Shown: piece by piece, positions 56,145-64,000 of the stretch
Numbering within the stretch: position 1 is the first letter of the stretch
Layout of the letters: each line of letters begins with the position of its first letter
Origin: Micromonospora sp. WMMD1128
GTDB taxonomy: Bacteria; Actinomycetota; Actinomycetes; Mycobacteriales; Micromonosporaceae
Reading direction: 5' to 3'
Assembly (NCBI RefSeq): GCF_027497235.1
Contig: NZ_CP114902.1
Coordinates: 4,862,001-4,926,000 of the forward strand
Length of the DNA stretch: 64,000 bases
Position numbers and translations under genes: made by a program
The notes under the pieces: model-generated
What the model was told of the DNA's origin: nothing
Seen by the model: the letters and a program-made list of their open reading frames with translations, nothing else
Database searches by the model: none

Positions 56145-56642
56145 TCAGAAGGGTAGCGGGCGGTCGGCCTCGTCCCCACCGAAGGTGCCGATCTCGCGCA
56201 GCGCGTGCATCTTGTCGCGGCCACGCTCTATCGAGGCCAACGCCCGGGTGAGGAACTGCTCGAAATTGGCGAGCGCGGTGTCGACGTAGTCGTCGACCTC
56301 CTCGCGGAGGCGCTGTGCCTCGGCCCGCGCCTCGCCGATGATCCGGGCACCCTCGTGCTCGGCCGAGACGGTGATCTCGTTCACCGACACCAGCCGGGCG
56401 TGTTCCGCCTCACCCTCGCTGATGATCCGGTCGGCCTCGCGTTTGCCGGCCTCCATGATCTTGTCCCGCTCCTCCAGCAACGCGGCGGCCCGGCGCAGGT
56501 CGGCGGGGAGCTCGGCGCGCATCTCGTCGAGCGCGGCGATCATCTCGCCACGGTCGACCATGCAGTTGTTGCGCGACATCGGGACGGAGCGGGCCTGCTC
56601 CACCATGGCGATCAGTTCGTCGATGCGATCGAGCGGGTCCAC
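56145..56642 (-). CDS. SepIVA/DivIVA-like coiled-coil protein
   Basis: 165 residues from GTG 56642 (VDPLDRIDELIAMVEQARSV). An N-terminal PMSRNNCMVDRGEM segment precedes a long coiled coil (about 40-150). It matches the short DivIVA-related proteins next to coaD in actinobacteria, one of which (SepIVA) acts in septation and envelope growth in mycobacteria. The frame extends to 56711 without a ribosome site. Confidence 0.85.
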   Translation of the reverse strand: MDPLDRIDELIAMVEQARSVPMSRNNCMVDRGEMIAALDEMRAELPADLRRAAALLEERDKIMEAGKREADRIISEGEAEHARLVSVNEITVSAEHEGARIIGEARAEAQRLREEVDDYVDTALANFEQFLTRALASIERGRDKMHALREIGTFGGDEADRPLPF

Positions 56643-56788
56643 CGGTACCTCACTCCTGTCCTCGTCGGCCGCCCTCCATGATGCGGCCTGCGCCCGGTTT
56701 CGGCGCTGCACACATCATGTCGCGCGCCGACCACTCCCGTCCCACCCGCCCCCGGCCGGCGCGTCGCCGCCCTTCGCGCGCTCGCGGG

Positions 56789-57265
56789 TCAGGGGCGCAG
56801 CCGGGCCACGAGTTGCTCACGGACCAGGTCCGGCACGTGGGCGGAGATGTCGCCGCCCCACTTGGCCACGTCCTTGACCAGGCTGGAGGAGAGGAACGAG
56901 TAGAGCGGGTTGGTCGGCATGAAGAGCGTCTCCACCCCGGCCAGGCCGACGTTCATCTGGGCCATCTGCAACTCGTAGTCGAAGTCGCTGACCGCACGCA
57001 GGCCCTTGATCAGCACGCTCGCCTGCTGGTCGCGGCAGAAGTCGACGAGCAGGCCGCGGAACGACTCCACCCGGACGTTGTCGTACGAGGCGGTCACCTC
57101 GCGGAGCATCTTGATCCGCTCCTCGACGGTGAACAACCCCTGCTTCGACTGGTTGACCAGCACTCCGACGATCACCTCGTCGAACAGCCGGCTGGCCCGG
57201 CCGACGATGTCGAGGTGACCGTTGGTTACCGGGTCGAACGAGCCCGGGCAGACCGCGCGTCTCAT
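56789..57265 (-). CDS. coaD: Phosphopantetheine adenylyltransferase
   Basis: 158 residues from ATG 57265. Fourth step of coenzyme A synthesis. [20 protein letters not shown] contains the (T/H)xGH nucleotidyltransferase motif (TNGH), and [18 protein letters not shown] the C-terminal KISSS-like SSS. The start overlaps the rsmD stop by 4 nt. Confidence 0.97.
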   Translation of the reverse strand: MRRAVCPGSFDPVTNGHLDIVGRASRLFDEVIVGVLVNQSKQGLFTVEERIKMLREVTASYDNVRVESFRGLLVDFCRDQQASVLIKGLRAVSDFDYELQMAQMNVGLAGVETLFMPTNPLYSFLSSSLVKDVAKWGGDISAHVPDLVREQLVARLRP

Positions 57266-57825
57266 GATCGGCGACCGTACCAAAGGGTGGTCTCGCCGTA
57301 GCGGCGACTGCGCTCCGGAGTGATGCCCTCCACCCAGCCGACCGGGCCGGTGCGCCGGGACCGTTCCACGATCACGAGCGCGTCCGGCGCGAGCCAGCCG
57401 CCGTCGACGAGCGCGGCGAGAACCGCGGTGAGCTCCGCGTCCGGCGCCGCGTACGGCGGATCGGCGAAGACCACGTCGTACGCCCCACCGTCCGGCCCGG
57501 CCGCGAGCACCCCGGCCACCTTGCCGGTGACCAGGCGGGCGGCCGGAGCGGCCCGCAGCGCGGCGATGTTCTCCCGGATCACCCGGGCGGCCCGGGCGTC
57601 CGACTCGACCAGCAGCACGTGCGCCGCGCCCCGGGACAGCGCCTCCAGACCGACCGCGCCGGAGCCGGCGTACAGGTCGGCGAAGCGCGCCCCGTCCAGG
57701 TCTAGATCGGCCTGTACGGCGCTGAACAGCGCCTCCCGCACCCGATCCGAGGTCGGCCGGGTGCCGGCGCCGGGCGGCGCGGCGATCCGCCGCCCGCCGA
57801 GCGTGCCGGCCACGATCCGGGTCAC
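57262..57825 (-). CDS. rsmD: 16S rRNA (guanine-966-N2)-methyltransferase RsmD
   Basis: 187 residues from GTG 57825 ([20 protein letters not shown]). [20 protein letters not shown] is the SAM motif I and [11 protein letters not shown] the catalytic N-methyltransferase motif. rsmD-coaD is a widely conserved pair. The 249-nt gap to the divergent LPXTG gene has an A/T-rich patch (about 57920-57950) that includes TATAA-like sequence on both strands. Confidence 0.95.
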   Translation of the reverse strand: MTRIVAGTLGGRRIAAPPGAGTRPTSDRVREALFSAVQADLDLDGARFADLYAGSGAVGLEALSRGAAHVLLVESDARAARVIRENIAALRAAPAARLVTGKVAGVLAAGPDGGAYDVVFADPPYAAPDAELTAVLAALVDGGWLAPDALVIVERSRRTGPVGWVEGITPERSRRYGETTLWYGRRS

Positions 57826-58074
57826 CGGTGGTTCCTGCGCATCCCCCGACGCTACGCGACGCCGGGAACGGGCGGGTCGACCACCCGGAGCAACGAACTG
57901 TGACCCGGCGTACATCAATGATCTCAGATTTATAACGGACCCTTTACGACCCGTCGATCGCGGTAACGCCCGCCGTGTCGATCTCGCTAGGGTCTGCCCC
58001 GGTTGCCGTGCGGACGCGCGATTTCGGCCCGTCCGCCGCCACCCCCTCCCATCCTCCCCTCCTCAGGAGAAGAC

Positions 58075-59010
58075 GTGAACCGTCTCCACCTTCGGCGTGC
58101 CGCCGCCCTCACCGCCGGCGCGCTGATCGGCCTCGCGGGTGTGGCCACCGTCGCCGCCCCGGCCGCGGCCCACCACCCCGAGCCGTCCGGCAGCTACTGC
58201 GCCACCAAGGACGGCAAGGTCACCGTCACCTGGTCGGTGATCAGCAGCGAGCGCGACATCTCCGGCAAGATCACCAAGCTCGAGTCCACCGTGCCCGGCG
58301 AGATCACCGGCGACCTGGCCGTGGGCGCGGAGCTGAAGAAGCAGGGCGACGGGCCCCTGACCGGCACCCAGACCCACACCTTCGCCGGCGCCATCCCCGA
58401 GCTGAAGCTGACCGTGGGCGCGCACTGGGACCGGGGCCGCCAGTCCCACGACGGTGAGCGCACCGTCGTGGCCCGGCCCAGCCGCAAGTGCGAGGTGGTG
58501 GAGAGCCCGTCGCCGTCGCCGTCGGCGGCCTCGCCGTCGCCCAGCGTGTCGCCGTCACCGGAGTCGCCCGAGCCCACCCCGACGCCGTCCGCCTCCGTGC
58601 CGCCGAGCCCGTCCACCCCGGCCGAGCCGGCGGAGCCGATCTTCAAGCTGGACCAGGACTGCGACTCGATGACCTTCATCGTGGAGAACCCGGCGGAGGG
58701 GGCGCCCTTCACCGCCACGCTCACCACCGAGAAGGGCGTCACCAAGAAGCTCGTCTCCGAGCCGGGCAAGACCGCCTCGGTCGAGTTCGACGCCCACAAG
58801 GGCCTCAAGGTCACCGTGCGGTACGACGTGGCCGAGGACGCCGAGACCATCCCGTACACCCAGCCGGAGGACTGCTCCGGCCAGGGTGGCGGCCTGCCCG
58901 TGACCGGCCCGGCCGCGGGCGCCATCGCCGGTGGCGCCACGCTGCTGCTGGCCGCCGGCGCCGTGCTGTACGTGGTGGCCCGCCGCCGCCGGATCAGCTT
59001 CACCGCCTGA
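58075..59010 (+). CDS. LPXTG-anchored secreted protein
   Basis: 311 residues from GTG 58075, with AGGAG 6 nt upstream. Signal peptide (about 1-36), a first globular domain (37-140), a Ser/Pro/Glu/Thr linker (about 142-185), a second small domain with two Cys, and a sorting signal: LPVTG at 274-278, hydrophobic helix and RRRR. It should be attached to peptidoglycan by a sortase, none of which is encoded here. The domains are not recognised. Confidence 0.9.
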   Translation: MNRLHLRRAAALTAGALIGLAGVATVAAPAAAHHPEPSGSYCATKDGKVTVTWSVISSERDISGKITKLESTVPGEITGDLAVGAELKKQGDGPLTGTQTHTFAGAIPELKLTVGAHWDRGRQSHDGERTVVARPSRKCEVVESPSPSPSAASPSPSVSPSPESPEPTPTPSASVPPSPSTPAEPAEPIFKLDQDCDSMTFIVENPAEGAPFTATLTTEKGVTKKLVSEPGKTASVEFDAHKGLKVTVRYDVAEDAETIPYTQPEDCSGQGGGLPVTGPAAGAIAGGATLLLAAGAVLYVVARRRRISFTA

Positions 59011-59069
59011 TCCACCGGTTCCGCCCGCGGGGGCGCGTCGACCACCCGGTCGGCGCGCCCCCGCCGCTT

Positions 59070-59144
59070 GATCCACGCCAGTACGCCGAGGTGGCGGGAT
59101 CACACCACGCGGGATACCCCCACCTCGCCGAGCTGGTGTGGATC
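59070..59144 (-). repeat. 75-bp imperfect palindrome, copy B
   Basis: Same length and arms as the 2006-2080 element: left arm GATCCACGCCAGTACGCCGA, right arm reverse complement GATCCACACCAGCTCGGCGA. It begins 10 nt past the recG stop in the convergent gap with the LPXTG gene. Confidence 0.8.
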
Positions 59145-59154
59145 AGGCTGGCAG

Positions 59155-61356
59155 TCAGCCCTTCTCCAGGTATTCGGCGCGCTCGGAGTCGACGAGCGCG
59201 GCGACCGACGCCGCCAACGCCGGGTGCCGGGCCAGCTCCGGGTCCTCCCCGACCAGGGTGATCGCCTCGGCCCGGGCGTCCCGGATCAGGTCGGTGTCCC
59301 GTCGCAGCGACAGCAGCCGCAGGTGCGAGCGCCGGCCGGACTGGGTCGCGCCCAGCACGTCCCCCTCGCGACGCTGCTCCAGGTCGAGCTCCGCCAGCTT
59401 GAACCCGTCGGTGGTGGAGGCCACCGCGTCCAGCCGCTCCCGGGCCGACGAACCCTCGGCCGCCTCGGTGACGAGCAGGCAGAGGCCGGCAGCCGAACCA
59501 CGGCCCACCCGCCCACGCAACTGGTGCAGCTGGGACACGCCGAACCGGTCCGCGTCCAGCACGATCATCACGGTCGCGTTCGGCACGTTGACACCCACCT
59601 CGACCACCGTGGTCGCGACAAGCACGTCCAGGTCGCCGGCGGCGTACGCGCGCATCACCGCGTCCTTCTCGTCGGCCGGCAGCCGACCGTGCAGCACCCC
59701 GATCCGCAGCCCGTGCAGCGGCCCCTCGGCGAGCAGCGGCGCCACCTCGGTCACCGCCAGCGGCGGGCGTCGACCGTTGTCGTCCTCCCGCGGCGGCTCC
59801 TCGTCGGAGACCGGACCCTCACCGATCCGGGGACACACCACGTACGCCTGGTGGCCCTTGGCGACCTCCTCGCGCAACCGGCGCCAGGCCCGGTCGAGGA
59901 AGGCCGGCTTCTCGGCGGCCGGAACCACGTGCGAGGCGATCGGCGAACGGCCCTGCGGCAACTGGGACAGGGTGGACGTCTCCAGGTCGCCGTAGACGGT
60001 CATGGCGACCGTACGCGGGATCGGGGTGGCGGTCATCACCAGCACGTGCGGCGGCTGGTCGGCCTTGGCGCGCAGCGCGTCCCGCTGCTCCACGCCGAAC
60101 CGGTGCTGCTCGTCCACCACCACCAGGCCCAGGTCGGCGAAGTCGACCCCCTCGTAGAGCAGGGCGTGCGTGCCGAGCACGATGCCGGCCCGGCCCTCCG
60201 CCACCTCGGCCAGGGCCCGCCGCCGGGCCGCCGCGCCGAGCGAACCGGTGACCAGCTCCACCCGGGTGGCGTCGTCGGCGGCGCCCAGCTCACCGGCCCG
60301 GCCGAGCGGGCCGAGCAGGTCGAGGATGCCCCGGTGGTGCTGGGCGGCGAGCACCTCGGTCGGGGCGAGCAGCGCGGCCTGACCGCCCGCGTCGACCACC
60401 TGGAGCATGGCGCGCAACGCCACCACCGTCTTGCCGGAACCCACCTCGCCCTGCAACAACCGGTGCATCGGGTGCGCGGTGGCCAGGTCGGCGGCGATCT
60501 CCCGCCCGACCGTCTGCTGGCCGGAGGTCAACTCGTACGGCAGCCGCGCGTCGAACGCGTCGAGCAGGCCGCCCGCCCTCGCCGGCCGGGACCGCGCCGG
60601 CCACGCCGCCGCCCGGTGCTTACGCTGCACCAGGGTGAGCTGCACGGCGAACGCCTCGTCCCACTTGAGCCGGCGGCGGGCCCGGTAGAGCGCCTCCTTG
60701 CTGGACGGCCGGTGAATCTCCCGCAACGCGACGTCGATGCCGGCCAGGTTGCGGGTGGCCCGCACGGTGGCCGGCAACGGGTCGTCCGGCGGGGTGAACG
60801 TGTCGAGCACCACCCGTACGCAGCGGGCGATCACCCACGTCGGCACCGCGGCGGCGGCCGGGTAGACCGGGATCAGCGCGCCGGCGAACTCCTCGACCTC
60901 CTCGTTGGCCGCCGCCTCGCCGTCGCCACCCTCACCGAGCAGGACGTATTCCGGGCCGTTGAGCTGCCGCTTGCCCCGGAACTCGGTCACCTTGCCGGCG
61001 AACAGCCCCCACCGGCCCGGACGCAGCTCCCGCTCCCGCCACGCCTGGTTGCCGAAGAAGGTGCAGGTGAGCATGCCGCCGGAGCCGTCGCCGACGGTGA
61101 CCTCCAGCAGGTTGCCGCGCCGCTGGCGCATCGGGCGGACCGCGGTGCGCTGCACCTGCGCCAGCACGGTGACCTGCTCCCCCACGTCAAGCGAGCGGAT
61201 GTCGGTGTGCTCACCGCGCTCGTCGTAGCGGCGCGGGAAGTGGTAGATCAGGTCGCCGGCGGTGTGCAGGTCGAGGTGGGCGGCGAGCGCCTTGGCGGTC
61301 TTCTCCCCGACCAGCTTCTTCAACGGCGTGTCCACCGTGGCCGGTTCGCTCGTCAT
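59155..61356 (-). CDS. recG: ATP-dependent DNA helicase RecG
   Basis: 733 residues from ATG 61356. Reverses stalled forks and branch-migrates junctions. An N-terminal OB wedge domain (about 60-150), Walker A GEVGSGKTVVALRAML, DEQH-box VVVDEQHRFGVEQRD, TATPIPRTVAMTVYGDL and helicase C motif QLRGRVGRGSAAGLCLLV. The start overlaps the DAK2 gene stop by 4 nt. Confidence 0.96.
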   Translation of the reverse strand: MTSEPATVDTPLKKLVGEKTAKALAAHLDLHTAGDLIYHFPRRYDERGEHTDIRSLDVGEQVTVLAQVQRTAVRPMRQRRGNLLEVTVGDGSGGMLTCTFFGNQAWRERELRPGRWGLFAGKVTEFRGKRQLNGPEYVLLGEGGDGEAAANEEVEEFAGALIPVYPAAAAVPTWVIARCVRVVLDTFTPPDDPLPATVRATRNLAGIDVALREIHRPSSKEALYRARRRLKWDEAFAVQLTLVQRKHRAAAWPARSRPARAGGLLDAFDARLPYELTSGQQTVGREIAADLATAHPMHRLLQGEVGSGKTVVALRAMLQVVDAGGQAALLAPTEVLAAQHHRGILDLLGPLGRAGELGAADDATRVELVTGSLGAAARRRALAEVAEGRAGIVLGTHALLYEGVDFADLGLVVVDEQHRFGVEQRDALRAKADQPPHVLVMTATPIPRTVAMTVYGDLETSTLSQLPQGRSPIASHVVPAAEKPAFLDRAWRRLREEVAKGHQAYVVCPRIGEGPVSDEEPPREDDNGRRPPLAVTEVAPLLAEGPLHGLRIGVLHGRLPADEKDAVMRAYAAGDLDVLVATTVVEVGVNVPNATVMIVLDADRFGVSQLHQLRGRVGRGSAAGLCLLVTEAAEGSSARERLDAVASTTDGFKLAELDLEQRREGDVLGATQSGRRSHLRLLSLRRDTDLIRDARAEAITLVGEDPELARHPALAASVAALVDSERAEYLEKG

Positions 61357-62981
61357 TCGACCCCCAGCAGGAGCGGATAGTGCGGCTGGCCGCCCTCGTA
61401 CGCCTGCACCTCCACGAACGGCCAGGAGCGCTCGACATGGGCGCGGACGCGGTCGGCCAGCCCGGCCGGGGCGTCCGCCCCGCAGAGCAGCGTGACCAGC
61501 TCGCCGCCGCCGCCGAGCATCCGGTCGACCACCGCGGTGCAGGTGTCGGTCAGATCCTGCCCGATCAGGTGCACCTCGCCCTCCACCAGGGCCAGCACGT
61601 CGCCCGGCCGGCACGGGCCGGCGACGGTGAGCGCCTCCCGGGCGGCGTGGCAGACCTCGGCGTAACGGCAGGCGCCGGCGGCCTCCGCCATCGCGATCAC
61701 GTCGTCCTCGAAGCGTCGCTCCGGGTCGCGCACCGCCAGCGCCGCGAGGGCCTGCACCGGGGAACGGGTGGGCACCACGCTGACCTTCACGCCGAGGCCG
61801 TGTGCCTCCTTCGCCGCCGCGCTCGCCACCGACTGCGTGTTCGGGTCGTTGGGCAGCACCACCACCCGGGCCGCGCCGGTGGCGCGGATCGCGTCGAGCA
61901 GCTCGCCGGTGGACGGGTTGGCCGGCACCACCACGGCGCCCTCGGCGGCGAACAACCCGGCGATGCCCGCGCCGGTCGCCACCACCACGGCGGCCCGGCC
62001 GTCGGGCCGCACCACCGCCGGCGCCGGGGCGGTCCGGTCGGCGAAGCGGGTCACGCCGATCCGGTGCGGCCGGCCGGCGACCACGCCCGCCTCGACGGCG
62101 GCGCCGACGTCGTTGACGTGCACGTGCACGTTCCAGGTGCCGGAGCCGTCGCCGACGACCACCAGGGAGTCACCGAGCGCGGACAATTCGGCGCGCAGCC
62201 GCGCCACCGCCTCGTCGGTGGCGTCGAGCAGGTATTGCACCTCGTAGGCGTACCCCTCGGAGCCGGTCTCCCGCGCGGCCGTCCCGGGCCGGCGGAGCGG
62301 GGGCGGCGCGGGCGCCGGGCTCTCCCCGGTGACCGTCTCGACAAGCGCGTCGAGCAGCAGGCAGAGCCCGCGCCCGCCGGCGTCGACCACGCCGGCGCGG
62401 GCCAGCTCGGGCAGTTGCTCCGGGGTGCGGGCCAGCGCCCGGGCCGCCGCGACGGCCGCCGCGCGGGCCACCGCGGGCAGGTCGTCGCTCTGCGCCCGCT
62501 GGGCCGCGTCGGCCGCCGCGGCGACCACGCTGAGCAGTGTGCCCTCGACCGGCCGGGCGACCGCGGCGTAGGCGGCGGTGGTGGCGGCGGCCAACGCCCC
62601 GGCGAGCTGGCGGCCCCGGACCGCGGGCGCGGGTGCCAGCGCGTCGGCGAGGCCGCGAAGGATCTGCGAGAGGATCACCCCGGAGTTGCCCCGCGCGCCG
62701 AGCAGCGCGCCCTGGGCCATCAGCCGCAGCGCGTGCCCGTGCGGGGTGTGCCCGCCGTCGGGGAGCGTCTCCAGGTCCATGGCGAGGGCCTGCTGGGCCG
62801 AGGTGAGCGTGAGCACCAGGTTGGTGCCGGTGTCGCCGTCCGGCACCGGGTAGACGTTGAGGTCGTCGATCTCGCCCTGGTGCCGCTGGAGGGCGGCCAG
62901 CCCGCTCGTGCACCAGCGGCGCACCGCGGCGGCGTCGAGGGTGTCCAGCACGTCGGGAAGCCTACTGGCGCGCACCGACAC
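61353..62981 (-). CDS. DAK2 domain protein, FakA-like
   Basis: 542 residues. An N-terminal DhaL-type ATP-binding domain (about 15-215: DLNVYPVPDGDTGTNLVLTL, GARGNSGVILSQILRG) is followed by a C-terminal domain typical of fatty acid kinase FakA, which phosphorylates FakB-bound fatty acids. Located directly upstream of recG, as in many Gram-positive genomes. GTG 62981 is used; GTG about 62951 is an alternative. It is divergent from rpmB. Confidence 0.9.
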   Translation of the reverse strand: MSVRASRLPDVLDTLDAAAVRRWCTSGLAALQRHQGEIDDLNVYPVPDGDTGTNLVLTLTSAQQALAMDLETLPDGGHTPHGHALRLMAQGALLGARGNSGVILSQILRGLADALAPAPAVRGRQLAGALAAATTAAYAAVARPVEGTLLSVVAAAADAAQRAQSDDLPAVARAAAVAAARALARTPEQLPELARAGVVDAGGRGLCLLLDALVETVTGESPAPAPPPLRRPGTAARETGSEGYAYEVQYLLDATDEAVARLRAELSALGDSLVVVGDGSGTWNVHVHVNDVGAAVEAGVVAGRPHRIGVTRFADRTAPAPAVVRPDGRAAVVVATGAGIAGLFAAEGAVVVPANPSTGELLDAIRATGAARVVVLPNDPNTQSVASAAAKEAHGLGVKVSVVPTRSPVQALAALAVRDPERRFEDDVIAMAEAAGACRYAEVCHAAREALTVAGPCRPGDVLALVEGEVHLIGQDLTDTCTAVVDRMLGGGGELVTLLCGADAPAGLADRVRAHVERSWPFVEVQAYEGGQPHYPLLLGVE

Positions 62982-63035
62982 GCGCCCGGTCCGGCGCGCT
63001 CGGGGGCGGGTTGGCCGGGGCCACCCGGCATCGGG

Positions 63036-63050
63036 TAACCTGGCCAGGTT
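63036..63050 (+). promoter_or_regulatory. rpmB promoter region with 14-bp palindrome
   Basis: TAACCT (63036-63041) is a good -10 for rpmB, with TTGGCC 19 nt upstream. It overlaps a perfect palindrome AACCTGGCCAGGTT (63037-63050), a possible operator. Leader length to GTG 63106 is about 58 nt. Confidence 0.45.
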
Positions 63051-63105
63051 GTCCGTGCAGCGCCTGCCGGCGACCTCATGAACGTATCAATCCCAGGAGT
63101 ATCCC

Positions 63106-63297
63106 GTGGCTAGCGTGTGCGACGTCTGTGGCAAGGGGCCGGGCTTCGGCCACAACGTGCCCTGGTCCAAGAAGAAGACCAACCGCCGCTGGAACCCGAA
63201 CATCCAGTCGGTGCGCACCCCGGCCGGTGGCGGCACCACCAAGAAGCTTCAGGTCTGCACCTCGTGCATCAAGGCCGGCAAGGTCGTCCGCGCCTGA
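63106..63297 (+). CDS. rpmB: 50S ribosomal protein L28 (C+ form)
   Basis: 63 residues from GTG 63106, with AGGAG 7-8 nt upstream. MASVCDVCGKGPGFGHNVPW and VCTSCIKAGKVVRA give two CxxC pairs for zinc. Monocistronic, ended by a 17-bp hairpin. Confidence 0.97.
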   Translation: MASVCDVCGKGPGFGHNVPWSKKKTNRRWNPNIQSVRTPAGGGTTKKLQVCTSCIKAGKVVRA

Positions 63298-63340
63298 CCC
63301 GGCGCGCGGGTCACGATCACGACCCGCCCCCCGTGACATC

Positions 63341-63378
63341 GCCAGAAGCCGCCCGGGTGACCCCGGGCGGCTTCTGGC
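63341..63378 (+). terminator. 17-bp perfect hairpin after rpmB
   Basis: 63341-63357 pairs exactly with 63362-63378 around a TGAC loop, 43 nt past the rpmB stop. There is no T tract, as is common for actinobacterial terminators. Confidence 0.8.
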
Positions 63379-63507
63379 TGTCGTCCCGCGCCGTCCGACC
63401 CGCGACGACGGCTGACCAACCGTACGGCGACCCGCTGGTCCGGGCCGGTTAGGGTGCTGCTGCGCCGGCCGCCCGGTTCTGGCGCGAGCCGTGGGGAGGA
63501 ACGACCG

Positions 63508-64000
63508 GTGGACCTCGATCTGGGTCGCGAGCAACTGGTGGTGGTCGGCGCGTCGCTCGGTTCGCTGCGGTGGTTCGACGAGGAACTGCCGGCCGGCAGC
63601 GTGGTGCTGGTCGAGGAACCGGACGTGATCCGCCGCCGCGACCTGGCCCGGTTCGCCGAAGACCTGCCCCTGGTCGGCCGGTTGGTGGCGGTGGAATACC
63701 AGACCGGCCTGGACGTCGACGCCCTGCTCGCCCGGGAGCCCGGCCTGGCCGGCGCCCGGCTGGTCCTGCCCGGCCTGGAGTACGCGGTGGGCGCCACCGC
63801 CCGGCTGGCCGACCGGCTCGGCCTACCCGGCGCCGGGGTGGCCGCCGCGGACGTCTTCTCCGACAAGCACCGGATGCGGCTGCTGGCCGACGAGATCGGC
63901 CTGGCGAACCCCGCCTACGAGCTGGTCGACGACCCGGCGCGGGCGGCCCGGTTCGCCCACGCGCACGACGGCCGGTGCGTACTCAAGCCCACCCGCCGCT
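63508..64000 (+). CDS. ATP-grasp domain protein, 3' end cut by the window
   Basis: 164 codons are visible from GTG 63508; GGAGGA is 7 nt upstream. LVVVGASLGSLRWFDEELPA starts a pre-ATP-grasp domain, and FSDKHRMRLLADEIGLANP and CVLKPTRR are the usual start of the ATP-grasp fold. It would join a carboxylate to an amine or thiol; substrate not readable from this part. Stop codon is beyond the right edge. Confidence 0.85.
   Translation, partial: MDLDLGREQLVVVGASLGSLRWFDEELPAGSVVLVEEPDVIRRRDLARFAEDLPLVGRLVAVEYQTGLDVDALLAREPGLAGARLVLPGLEYAVGATARLADRLGLPGAGVAAADVFSDKHRMRLLADEIGLANPAYELVDDPARAARFAHAHDGRCVLKPTRR

Overview
The window looks like a chromosomal core segment of a very GC-rich actinomycete, most likely a Micromonospora or close relative. 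The evidence is the strong G/C bias at third codon positions, frequent GTG starts, actinobacterial gene order (rpsB-tsf; yraN-comM-dprA; rplS-lepB-lepB-nudix-rnhB-DUF2469; rpsP-khpA-rimM-trmD; amtB-glnB-glnD), C+ zinc-type L28 and L32, a DUF664/DinB protein and a SepIVA/DivIVA-like protein. The genus is inferred. I saw no tRNA, rRNA, CRISPR array, prophage or insertion sequence.

Layout. 1-3.2 kb: tsf (cut by the window edge) and rpsB, then a membrane protein. 3.3-6.5 kb: yraN, comM and dprA as a coupled unit. 6.5-12.3 kb: a small conserved gene, xerC behind a small upstream ORF, a PLP enzyme, an M23 peptidase, a methyltransferase and a sulfite-oxidase-like enzyme. 12.3-19.1 kb: a leftward housekeeping block (DUF2469, rnhB, nudix, two signal peptidases, L19, trmD, rimM, khpA, S16, DUF402). 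19.2-24.6 kb: proS, TetR, amidohydrolase, Uma2 and ffh. 24.7-30.8 kb: a LuxR-type two-component pair and the nitrogen operon amtB-glnB-glnD with a triple GlnR-like site. 31-33 kb: a phosphotransferase and ftsY. 33.2-38.2 kb: PhoD-like phosphatase, MarR with an MFS exporter, universal stress protein and DinB. 38.3-42.6 kb: the accessory highlight, three overlapping genes encoding an EACC1-like protein, a caspase/substrate-binding/VWA fusion and a membrane-anchored substrate-binding protein. 42.6-46.8 kb: HAD and smc. 47-52.3 kb: a small coiled-coil protein, CAP/SCP protein, GH114-like protein and MmpL. 52.5-61.4 kb: mutM, rnc, plsX, rpmF, DUF177, SepIVA-like, coaD, rsmD, an LPXTG protein and recG. 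61.4-64 kb: a DAK2/FakA-like protein, rpmB and an ATP-grasp gene cut by the window edge.

The caspase operon is the best candidate for an unusual system. Its first gene appears to be transcribed without a leader, and the following genes overlap by 4 and 1 nt. It joins a small constant component, a cytoplasmic protease with an EF-hand-like calcium loop, a membrane anchor, and two ligand-binding modules predicted outside the cell. This reads as a surface-sensing, protease-executing conflict or cell-death module.

Other non-coding structure includes two families of palindromic elements placed just after stop codons (three copies of 52 bp and two of 75 bp). There is also a group of six start codons preceded 5-7 nt upstream by a TANNNT box, indicating leaderless transcripts.
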